The position numbers and the translations under genes are program-made. From the NCBI GenBank assembly GCA_012842725.1, contig DUSG01000139.1:1-5286 (forward strand): a DNA stretch of 5,286 bases. Direction: 5' to 3'. This document shows positions 1-5,286 of the stretch, in pieces. Each line of letters opens with the position of its first letter. Position 1 is the first letter of the stretch. Under the pieces are notes generated by a model. It was given only the letters and a program-made list of their open reading frames with translations, had not been told where the DNA came from and did not search any database. The stretch is from Clostridiales bacterium. GTDB taxonomy: Bacteria > Bacillota > Clostridia > Lutisporales > Lutisporaceae.

Positions 1-106
1 ATAAGTTTGACCCCCGTGTGTTTTTGTTTTAGCAATTCAAAACTACCACAAATGGTCTGCTTATGCTTTAATTTTGCCAATCTATTGGTAATACAATTTT
101 TTACTT

Positions 107-125
107 TTTAGTGCACAACACTAAA
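107..125. repeat. perfect 7-bp inverted repeat in topA leader
   Basis: TTTAGTG (107-113) is followed by a 5-base spacer and its exact reverse complement CACTAAA (119-125). It lies about 35 bp before the topA start. It could be an operator, or a weak hairpin ending upstream transcription. The run after it is AT-rich but not a clean T-tract, so a strong intrinsic terminator is not supported. Confidence 0.4.
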
Positions 126-147
126 TAATTTATATGATTTTTTAGAT

Positions 148-153
148 GGAGTG
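148..153 (+). promoter_or_regulatory. ribosome binding site of topA supporting a TTG start
   Basis: GGAGTG ends 7 bases before the TTG at 161. This spacing, and the fact that the next in-frame ATG (residue 31) would remove the essential N-terminal TOPRIM glutamate, fixes TTG as the start codon. Confidence 0.75.
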
Positions 154-160
154 AAAAGCT

Positions 161-2254
161 TTGAGGAATAAATTAATTATTGTTGAATCACCAGCGAAAG
201 TAAAAACCATAAAGAAATTTCTGAGCTCAGACTATAAAGTCGAAGCTACAATGGGACATGTTAGAGATCTGCCAAAAAGTCAATTAGGAATTGATATAGA
301 AAACGATTTTCAACCCAAGTATATTACGATTAGAGGAAAGGGAAAAACCCTTGAAAAATTAAAAAAAGAAGCAAAGAATTGTGATGAGATATATTTAGCT
401 ACTGACCCTGATAGAGAAGGAGAAGCTATATCGTGGCATTTATCAGAGATTTTAGGTATTGACCCTTCTGAAAAATGCAGAATAGAATTTAATGAGATTA
501 CGAAGACTGCTGTAAAAAATGCAATAAAAAAGCCTAGAACAATCAATATGAATTTGGTTGATGCACAACAAGCCCGAAGAGTATTGGACAGATTAGTTGG
601 ATATAAAATTAGCCCTCTTTTGTGGAAGAAAGTAAAGAAAGGGTTAAGTGCCGGTAGGGTACAATCTGTTGCAGTAAAATTAATCTATGATAGGGAACAA
701 GAAATAAAAGAATTTGTTCCTAAAGAATACTGGGATATAACTGCAAAATTATTGGATGAAGGTTCAAAAAACATCATAGAAGCTAAGTTTTATGGAAAAC
801 TCGATAATAAAATTGAAATTAACTCAAAGGCAGAAGCAGATGCTTTGTTGGAGAAATTAAAGCAAGAAGAATATAAGGTTTACAGAATAAAAAAAGGTGA
901 AAAAAAGAAAAACGCTCCTTTACCTTTTACAACCAGTAGTATGCAGCAAGAAGCATATAGAAAACTTGGTTTTTCAACGAGTAAGACCATGCTTATTGCT
1001 CAACAGTTATATGAGGGCATAGATATTAAAGGTGAAGGTACTGTTGGATTAGTCAGTTATATAAGAACAGATTCTACAAGAATTTCTGATGAAGCTAAAA
1101 TTGATGCAAGAAAATATATTTTAGAGAAGTATGGAGAACAGTATTACAAAGAAAATAATCTACAAACTAAAACAGATAAAAGGGTTCAGGATGCTCATGA
1201 AGGTATAAGGCCAACTTCGGTTTTCAGGGAACCGGATTCAATAAAAGATTCACTTACTAAAGAACAATATAAATTATATAGTCTAATATGGAACAGATTT
1301 GTTGCTAGCCAAATGGCTCCGGCTTTATATGAGACTGTAACTATTGAAATTGCTGCAGGTGATTATATATTTAGAGCCTCGGGTAGCAGTATCAAATTTA
1401 AAGGTTTCTTATTACTATATTCTGAAGATAAAGACGACAAAGATGAAGAAAAGGACATCATATTGCCTGATTTAGAAGAAGGACGAATATTGAAGCTAAA
1501 GAAATTATTACCCAAACAGCACTTTACAGAACCTCCTCCAAGATATACAGAAGCAACATTAGTTAAAGCTTTGGAAGAAAAAGGAATAGGCAGACCAAGC
1601 ACTTATGCTCCAATAATTAGTACTATATTATCGAGAGGATATGTAGCGAAAGACAAAAAGTTTTTGAAAATAACCGAGTTAGGTGAAGCGGTGACAAAAT
1701 TATTGACCGAAAACTTCAGAGATATTATAAATGTTGAATTTACAGCTAATATGGAAAAAGAGCTGGATAATATTGCTGATGGTGAAGAAGAATGGGTAGA
1801 TGTTATTAGGAATTTTTACGGCTCTTTCCAGAAAGCGTTGAGAAATGCTGAAGAAAACATAGGGAAAATTGATATTCCAGATGAGATAAGCGATGAGATA
1901 TGCGAATTCTGCGGAAGAAACATGGTATATAAAATGGGTAGATATGGCAGATTTTTAGCGTGTCCTGGATATCCTGAATGTAAAAATACAAAACCAATAG
2001 TTAAAAGCATTGGAATTACATGTCCCAAGTGTCAGCAAGGTGAAATTGTTGCAAGAAGAACAAAGAGAGGGAAAACTTTTTTTGGTTGCAGCAATTATCC
2101 AAACTGCGATTTTGTAACTTGGGATGAACCGATAAAAGAAAAATGTCCAAAGTGCGGAAATTATCTTGTTAAGAAACTAAATAATAAAAAAATAATTCAT
2201 AAATGTCTAAATGAAAAATGTGATTATATACATCAGCTAGAAGGTCAAGACTGA
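161..2254 (+). CDS. topA: DNA topoisomerase I (type IA)
   Basis: Type IA topoisomerase that relaxes negative supercoils by cutting one strand through a 5'-phosphotyrosine link and passing the other strand. The 697-residue length is normal for the bacillar/clostridial family. The N-terminal TOPRIM domain carries VESPAKV with Glu9, and DPDREGEA with the metal-binding triad Asp82/Asp84/Glu86. The conserved SAGRVQS stretch is near 163-169. The catalytic tyrosine is Tyr300 in SYIRTDSTR, followed by Arg302. The C-terminal tail has three four-cysteine zinc ribbons: Cys581/584/601/607, Cys621/624/643/649 and Cys662/665/682/687. All are complete, so the protein looks fully functional. The start is TTG with GGAGTG 7 bases upstream; a later start would lose Glu9. 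The gene is separated from hslV by 191 bp and is probably a separate transcription unit. An acidic lysine-rich linker near residues 424-436 is the only low-complexity patch. Confidence 0.98.
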   Translation: MRNKLIIVESPAKVKTIKKFLSSDYKVEATMGHVRDLPKSQLGIDIENDFQPKYITIRGKGKTLEKLKKEAKNCDEIYLATDPDREGEAISWHLSEILGIDPSEKCRIEFNEITKTAVKNAIKKPRTINMNLVDAQQARRVLDRLVGYKISPLLWKKVKKGLSAGRVQSVAVKLIYDREQEIKEFVPKEYWDITAKLLDEGSKNIIEAKFYGKLDNKIEINSKAEADALLEKLKQEEYKVYRIKKGEKKKNAPLPFTTSSMQQEAYRKLGFSTSKTMLIAQQLYEGIDIKGEGTVGLVSYIRTDSTRISDEAKIDARKYILEKYGEQYYKENNLQTKTDKRVQDAHEGIRPTSVFREPDSIKDSLTKEQYKLYSLIWNRFVASQMAPALYETVTIEIAAGDYIFRASGSSIKFKGFLLLYSEDKDDKDEEKDIILPDLEEGRILKLKKLLPKQHFTEPPPRYTEATLVKALEEKGIGRPSTYAPIISTILSRGYVAKDKKFLKITELGEAVTKLLTENFRDIINVEFTANMEKELDNIADGEEEWVDVIRNFYGSFQKALRNAEENIGKIDIPDEISDEICEFCGRNMVYKMGRYGRFLACPGYPECKNTKPIVKSIGITCPKCQQGEIVARRTKRGKTFFGCSNYPNCDFVTWDEPIKEKCPKCGNYLVKKLNNKKIIHKCLNEKCDYIHQLEGQD

Positions 2255-2293
2255 ATAATTGATGAACATAAAAGCAAATATGATAATGAAATG

Positions 2294-2333
2294 TTATTAA
2301 TAAATAAGCAGAATACCTACTTATTAATAATAA
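2294..2333. repeat. duplicated palindrome / AT-rich hairpin between topA and hslV
   Basis: The self-complementary decamer TTATTAATAA occurs twice, at 2294-2303 and 2321-2330, 27 bp apart start to start. The arms can also fold as an imperfect hairpin (2294-2308 with 2320-2333, loop CAGAATACCTA), containing two 6-bp helices interrupted by a bulge and a mismatch. No T-run follows and there is almost no GC, so termination after topA would be weak. Two spaced copies of one palindrome just before a promoter could instead be operator half sites. The function is unknown. Confidence 0.4.
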
Positions 2334-2347
2334 ATTTACATTAGTCA

Positions 2348-2379
2348 TTGATTTAAAGTTATGGTTATGTTAATATAAT
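2348..2379 (+). promoter_or_regulatory. candidate sigma-A-type promoter for hslV-hslU-codY
   Basis: A perfect -10 hexamer TATAAT lies at 2374-2379. The best -35 match, TTGATT (2348-2353), is 20 bp from it, which is long. An overlapping alternative -10, TAATAT at 2371-2376, lies exactly 17 bp from TTGATT and has an extended TG motif at 2368-2369. Either choice puts transcription start near 2383-2386, giving an approximately 60-base leader before hslV. The position between a finished gene and a three-gene operon supports the call. In AT-rich DNA such matches also arise by chance. Confidence 0.5.
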
Positions 2380-2434
2380 CATTGAAAAAAATTTAGACTT
2401 ATTGGAAAATTCAAAAAATATAAACGTATCAACT

Positions 2435-2439
2435 GGAGG
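2435..2439 (+). promoter_or_regulatory. ribosome binding site of hslV
   Basis: GGAGG with a 6-base spacer before the ATG at 2446, close to ideal. The AATTTT spacer is complementary to a segment of the leader (2406-2412), so access could be partly controlled by RNA folding. Confidence 0.85.
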
Positions 2440-2445
2440 AATTTT

Positions 2446-2976
2446 ATGTTTCATGGGACAACCATAGTTGGGGTCTTAAAAGATGGTAAATGCGCAATTG
2501 CCGGAGATGGGCAGGTAACTCTAGGACAGAATACCATTATTAAATCTAAAGCAAAGAAGATTCGAAAATTATATAATGGGAAGGTACTAGTGGGTTTTGC
2601 AGGTTCTGTTTCAGATGCTTTTACTTTGACAGAGAAATTTGAGGAAAAGCTTGAACAATATGGCGGGAACTTAAAAAGAGCAGCGATAGAATTGGCAAGA
2701 GAGTGGAGAAAGGACAAAATATTAAGAAACCTAGAGGCCATGTTAATAGCTGGAAATAATGAAACACTGCTCGTTATATCAGGTGGAGGAGAAGTGATAG
2801 AACCAGATGAGGGCTTTATTGCTATAGGTTCAGGTGGAAATTATGCATTAGCTGCAGCAAAAGCTTTATATAATAATACTGATTTAAGCGCTGAAGAGAT
2901 TGCAAGGAAGTCTCTTGAGATAGCTGCAACTATATGCGTATATACCAATAGCAATATAATTGTGGAAATAATCTAG
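2446..2976 (+). CDS. hslV: HslV (ClpQ) threonine peptidase subunit of the HslUV protease
   Basis: Proteasome-like peptidase that forms a double hexameric ring in the cytoplasm and degrades proteins unfolded and fed in by HslU. The 176 residues match the family length. The N-terminus reads MFHGTT, so the catalytic nucleophile should be Thr5, exposed after removal of the short MFHG leader. The Thr-type start resembles the Thermotoga and most bacterial enzymes, unlike B. subtilis ClpQ, which is reported to use an N-terminal serine. Other family marks are GDGQVTLG with Asp21 (Asp17 of the mature E. coli enzyme), a lysine pair at 37-38 (Lys33 equivalent), the VGFAGSVSDAFTL segment, AIGSGGNYALAAAKAL and the closing ICVYTNSNI. 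The gene starts at ATG behind a near-ideal GGAGG. Its TAG stop overlaps the hslU ribosome binding site, and only 10 bp separate the two genes, as expected for subunits made in balance. Confidence 0.97.
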   Translation: MFHGTTIVGVLKDGKCAIAGDGQVTLGQNTIIKSKAKKIRKLYNGKVLVGFAGSVSDAFTLTEKFEEKLEQYGGNLKRAAIELAREWRKDKILRNLEAMLIAGNNETLLVISGGGEVIEPDEGFIAIGSGGNYALAAAKALYNNTDLSAEEIARKSLEIAATICVYTNSNIIVEII

Positions 2977-2980
2977 GAGG
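2975..2980 (+). promoter_or_regulatory. ribosome binding site of hslU overlapping the hslV stop
   Basis: AGGAGG begins inside the hslV TAG stop codon (2974-2976) and stands 6 bases before the hslU ATG at 2987. The overlap suggests translational coupling of the two protease subunits. Confidence 0.85.
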
Positions 2981-2986
2981 ATTCTT

Positions 2987-4381
2987 ATGGTTGATTTAAC
3001 ACCTAAGCAAATAGTAGAAGAATTAGATAAGTATATTATTGGGCAAGAAAGTGCGAAGAAATCAGTAGCAGTTGCATTAAGAAACAGATATAGAAGGAGT
3101 TTATTGCCGGAGGAAATAAGAAATGAAATTACTCCTAAAAATATATTGATGATAGGGCCTACGGGAGTTGGGAAAACAGAGATAGCTAGAAGACTTGCAA
3201 AACTGGTTAATGCACCTTTTATTAAAGTGGAGGCTACAAAATTTACTGAAGTTGGGTACGTTGGACGGGACGTAGATTCAATAGTAAGGGATATTGTTGA
3301 AACATCAATTCGCATGGTAAAAGAGGAAAAAAGTCAGGAAGTAAGAGAAAAAGCTTATGAAGCAGCAATAGACCAGATAAGCAGAATTTTGGTTCCTTCT
3401 CCTAGAAAAAGCAGAAAAGATAGCAATCCTTTGGAAGTCTTATTTAGTTATAATATGAGCGACAACAATGAAGAAATAGATGATAAAGATGATGAAAAAA
3501 TTATAATGAACAGATATTATATAAAGGAAAAAATTAGAAGAGGAGAGCTAGATGATCAGATAATAGAAGTTGAAATAGAAGATAATATATCTTCTACTAT
3601 AGATATGTTTTCCGGTGCCGGAATTGAGCAGATGACAATAAGCATTCAAGATATGTTGGGAAATATTTTTCCAAAAAAATTAAAGAAAAAGAAAATGTCC
3701 GTAAAAGATGCAATTAAAGTGCTGACGCAACAAGAGGCACAAAAATTAATAGATATGGATGCTGTAATTGATGAAGGAATAAAAAGAGCAGAAGAAAGAG
3801 GAATTGTATTTATCGATGAAATAGATAAAATAGCGGGAAGAAATTACTCGGGAGGACCTGATGTTTCAAGAGAAGGAGTTCAAAGGGATATACTACCTAT
3901 AATCGAAGGAAGCACAGTAATGACAAAGTATGGTCCTGTGAAGACAGACCATATGCTATTTATTGCTGCCGGAGCATTTCATGTTTCAAAGGTTTCAGAT
4001 TTAATTCCGGAGTTACAAGGTCGTTTCCCAGTCAGAGTTGAACTAACCAGTTTATCAAAAGAGCATTTTGTTGAGATATTAACAAAACCAAATAATGCAT
4101 TGACAAAGCAATATAAGGCTTTATTGGCAACAGAAGGTATAGAAATAGAATTTGAAAAAGAAGCAATTGATGAGATAGCAGAAATAGCTGCCAGAATGAA
4201 TGAAGAAACAGAAGACATTGGAGCAAGAAGGTTATACACAGTTATGGAAAAACTGTTTGAAGATTTATCATTTAAAGCTCCGGAAGTTGAAGAAAAGAAA
4301 TTTATTATAACTAAAGAATATGTAACAAAAATTTTATCGAATAGCATTAGGGAAAAAGATACAAATAGATACATTATATGA
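2987..4381 (+). CDS. hslU: HslU (ClpY) AAA+ ATPase subunit of the HslUV protease
   Basis: Hexameric AAA+ unfoldase that uses ATP to unfold substrates and thread them into HslV. The 464 residues are close to B. subtilis ClpY (467) and longer than the E. coli protein (443). The N-terminal PKQIVEELDKYIIGQ segment is typical. Walker A is GPTGVGKT at 57-64, the pore loop GYVG is at 90-93, and Walker B is VFIDEID with Asp277/Glu278. LQGRFP with Arg346 and the sensor-2 GARR at 412-415 follow. The family-specific I domain lies roughly at 109-243 and carries an acidic Asn/Glu/Asp-rich stretch plus a GAGIEQM segment and a run of lysines, both usual for Firmicute members. The protein ends in DTNRYII, a variant of the conserved tail (LSRFIL-like) that docks into HslV pockets, so the partnership looks intact. 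It is preceded by hslV at 10 bp and followed by codY at 20 bp. Confidence 0.98.
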   Translation: MVDLTPKQIVEELDKYIIGQESAKKSVAVALRNRYRRSLLPEEIRNEITPKNILMIGPTGVGKTEIARRLAKLVNAPFIKVEATKFTEVGYVGRDVDSIVRDIVETSIRMVKEEKSQEVREKAYEAAIDQISRILVPSPRKSRKDSNPLEVLFSYNMSDNNEEIDDKDDEKIIMNRYYIKEKIRRGELDDQIIEVEIEDNISSTIDMFSGAGIEQMTISIQDMLGNIFPKKLKKKKMSVKDAIKVLTQQEAQKLIDMDAVIDEGIKRAEERGIVFIDEIDKIAGRNYSGGPDVSREGVQRDILPIIEGSTVMTKYGPVKTDHMLFIAAGAFHVSKVSDLIPELQGRFPVRVELTSLSKEHFVEILTKPNNALTKQYKALLATEGIEIEFEKEAIDEIAEIAARMNEETEDIGARRLYTVMEKLFEDLSFKAPEVEEKKFIITKEYVTKILSNSIREKDTNRYII

Positions 4382-4385
4382 AATT

Positions 4386-4391
4386 AGGAGG
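4386..4391 (+). promoter_or_regulatory. ribosome binding site of codY
   Basis: AGGAGG followed by a 10-base spacer to the ATG at 4402. The sequence is a perfect match but the spacing is slightly longer than for hslV and hslU (6 bases). Confidence 0.8.
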
Positions 4392-4401
4392 AGTATAAAT
4401 A

Positions 4402-5178
4402 ATGACATTATTGGAAAAGGTGAGAAAAGTTAATAAGGTTCTACAAATGACAGGTCCTCAGCCTGTATCATTTAAGGAACTTTGTACCATCATGAGCGAA
4501 GTACTAAATGCTAATGTGTATATAGTTAGCCGAAAAGGCAGAGTATTGGGATATGGTCTGTGTAGATCTATGGAATGTGATATTATCAACAATGAGATTC
4601 TTGTTGATAAGAAGTTTCCTGAAGATTACAATAATAAACTGTTAAGTGTTACTGAGACAGAAGCAAATATTGAAAAGAAAGATAATTTGTGCGTTGTTGA
4701 CAATAACCAAGTATGCAATATGGGTTTCAAGTATTCGACAGTAGTGCCTGTTTATGGTAGTGGAGAAAGACTTGGCACAATCATGTTAGGAAAATTTGAT
4801 GATAAATTTACAGAAGAGGATTTGGTTTTAATAGAGTATTCAGCAACTGTTGTTGGAATGGAAATGCTTCGTGCAAAACATGAAGAAATTGAAGAAGAAG
4901 CAAGGAAAAGAGCCATAGTACAAATGGCTATCGGTACTTTGTCTTATTCGGAACTTGAAGCTGTTGAGCATATATTTAAGGAACTTGGTGGCAATGAAGG
5001 TTTGCTTGTAGCTAGTAGAATAGCAGATAAAGTTGGCATAACAAGATCTGTCATAGTTAATGCATTAAGAAAATTTGAAAGTGCAGGAGTTATAGAATCG
5101 AGGTCTTTAGGGATGAAAGGAACTCATATAAAGATCCTAAACGACAAATTATTGGATGAGCTAAGAAAAATAAGATAA
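4402..5178 (+). CDS. codY: CodY, GTP- and branched-chain-amino-acid-sensing global transcriptional regulator
   Basis: Pleiotropic regulator that, in the family, binds DNA when isoleucine/leucine/valine and GTP are plentiful and represses nitrogen, amino acid, motility and often virulence genes. The 258 residues compare with 259 in B. subtilis. The N-terminal GAF-type sensor (about 1-155) includes the conserved VNKVLQ start, VSRKGRVLGYG (42-52), FPEDY (72-76) and GERLGTIML (121-129). A long linker helix rich in Glu (EEIEEEARKRA) leads to a winged helix-turn-helix near 195-258. The recognition segment ASRIADKVGITRSVIVNALRKF is at 204-225, followed by the nearly invariant ESRSLGMKGTHIK. The DNA-binding end is almost identical to the family, whereas the sensor is clostridial in style: it has five cysteines (28, 54, 59, 97, 105) and no clear equivalent of B. 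subtilis Arg61. It is the last gene of the hslV-hslU-codY operon visible here, so its level is probably tied to that promoter. Confidence 0.97.
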   Translation: MTLLEKVRKVNKVLQMTGPQPVSFKELCTIMSEVLNANVYIVSRKGRVLGYGLCRSMECDIINNEILVDKKFPEDYNNKLLSVTETEANIEKKDNLCVVDNNQVCNMGFKYSTVVPVYGSGERLGTIMLGKFDDKFTEEDLVLIEYSATVVGMEMLRAKHEEIEEEARKRAIVQMAIGTLSYSELEAVEHIFKELGGNEGLLVASRIADKVGITRSVIVNALRKFESAGVIESRSLGMKGTHIKILNDKLLDELRKIR

Positions 5179-5179
5179 T

Positions 5180-5197
5180 TTTTTATATTCATAAAAA
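5180..5197. repeat. AT-only inverted repeat just after codY
   Basis: TTTTTAT (5180-5186), a 4-base loop ATTC and its exact complement ATAAAAA (5191-5197) begin 2 bases after the codY stop. With no G-C pairs and no T-run following, it is a poor intrinsic terminator, although it is the only hairpin directly behind the gene. Transcription may continue into a downstream gene. Confidence 0.3.
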
Positions 5198-5229
5198 TCC
5201 AAAATAAAAATACTATATTGAAATTAATT

Positions 5230-5254
5230 TTGACATGATTTAACATAATATAAT
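5230..5254 (+). promoter_or_regulatory. promoter-like hexamers downstream of codY
   Basis: A perfect TTGACA (5230-5235) and a perfect TATAAT (5249-5254) are present but only 13 bp apart, well below the usual 16-18. TAATGT at 5251-5256 gives a 15-bp spacing. The pair may be a weak or activator-dependent promoter for the gene beyond the window edge, or chance in AT-rich DNA. Confidence 0.3.
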
Positions 5255-5259
5255 GTGGT

Positions 5260-5272
5260 TAAAAGGCTTTTA
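5260..5272. repeat. small palindrome near the right edge
   Basis: TAAAAG (5260-5265), one G, then CTTTTA (5267-5272) form a 6+1+6 palindrome just downstream of the promoter-like hexamers. Its position is compatible with an operator near a transcription start. It is too tight for a stable RNA hairpin at full pairing. Confidence 0.25.
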
Positions 5273-5286
5273 GTATGTTAATTTAA

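Larger units (their letters stand above)
1..160. other. non-coding leader upstream of topA
   Basis: No convincing gene is visible here. One + strand frame stays open from the left edge to a TAG at 109-111, and one - strand frame is open over much the same stretch, but neither has a supported start or a recognisable product. The first bases include TTTGACCCCC, a C-run out of character with the AT-rich rest. A hexamer TACAAT lies at 92-97 and TATGAT at 133-138, but neither has a well-spaced -35 element, so no topA promoter is called. In many Firmicutes dprA precedes topA; no dprA 3' end is recognisable here. Confidence 0.5.

Noticed and set aside
75..90. Near-palindrome TGCCAAT-CT-ATTGGTA in the topA leader
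   Set aside because: The 2-base centre and one G-T mismatch make it a poor hairpin, and no known operator matches it.
1..111. Open + strand frame entering from the left edge, ending in TAG at 109
   Set aside because: Only about 36 codons, rich in Phe/Cys/Leu and without family features. It could be the tail of an upstream gene, but nothing supports this. The opposite-strand open frame is equally short and lacks a start with an RBS.
2262..2300. 12-codon ORF after topA
   Set aside because: No ribosome binding site and a Met/Lys/Asn-rich product; expected by chance in AT-rich DNA.
2255..2445. Heat-shock operators (CIRCE or CtsR heptads) ahead of hslV
   Set aside because: I looked for the CIRCE inverted repeat and the GGTCAAA tandem of CtsR and found neither.
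2884..3315. Open reading frame of 143 codons on the - strand
   Set aside because: It lies antisense across the hslV end and hslU start, both with complete family motifs. Its product is a hydrophobic, Ser/Leu-rich string typical of a reversed coding frame.
3421..3560. Acidic stretch in HslU as a possible foreign insertion
   Set aside because: It falls within the I domain, which is naturally variable and charged in Firmicute HslU proteins. Overall length and frame are normal.
3979..4374. Open reading frame of 131 codons on the - strand
   Set aside because: Antisense shadow of the hslU C-terminal region, with low-complexity Ser/Ile/Phe composition and no recognisable domain.
1..5286. CRISPR arrays, tRNA or rRNA genes
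   Set aside because: No regularly spaced repeats, cloverleaf sequences or rRNA-like stretches are visible. Nearly all the window is protein-coding.

Overview
This window is an AT-rich, chromosomal-looking segment from a low-GC Firmicute, most likely of the class Clostridia. The evidence is a Bacillus/Clostridia-type gene order ending in codY, strong GGAGG ribosome binding sites, heavy AGA/AGG use for arginine, and a CodY whose middle section looks clostridial rather than bacillar. All four genes lie on the + strand and together fill about 90% of the window.

Layout: positions 1-160 are a non-coding leader. Its first bases (TTTGACCCCC) stand out from the AT-rich remainder, and a perfect 7-bp inverted repeat sits at 107-125. 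topA (161-2254), DNA topoisomerase I, starts at TTG. A 191-bp gap (2255-2445) then carries a duplicated 10-bp palindrome, a likely sigma-A-type promoter and a short leader with a possible CodY-like half site and a possible RBS hairpin. hslV (2446-2976), hslU (2987-4381) and codY (4402-5178) follow with 10- and 20-bp spacers and read as one operon. The last 108 bp hold no gene, only weak AT-rich inverted repeats and promoter-like hexamers that may belong to the next gene downstream.

Functionally, HslV (threonine peptidase) and HslU (AAA+ unfoldase) form the two-part HslUV/ClpYQ protease. CodY is the global repressor that reads branched-chain amino acid and GTP levels. The three are also co-transcribed in Bacillus subtilis (the clpQ-clpY-codY cluster). 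In that organism trmFO and xerC lie between topA and the protease genes; here both are absent from that position.

No undescribed system is visible. All four genes are complete members of known families with their key motifs present. The points most worth checking are the cysteine-rich CodY sensor domain with no obvious equivalent of the isoleucine-binding arginine, the missing trmFO-xerC pair, the possible CodY autoregulation and RBS hairpin ahead of hslV, and a possible mobile-element remnant at the left edge.
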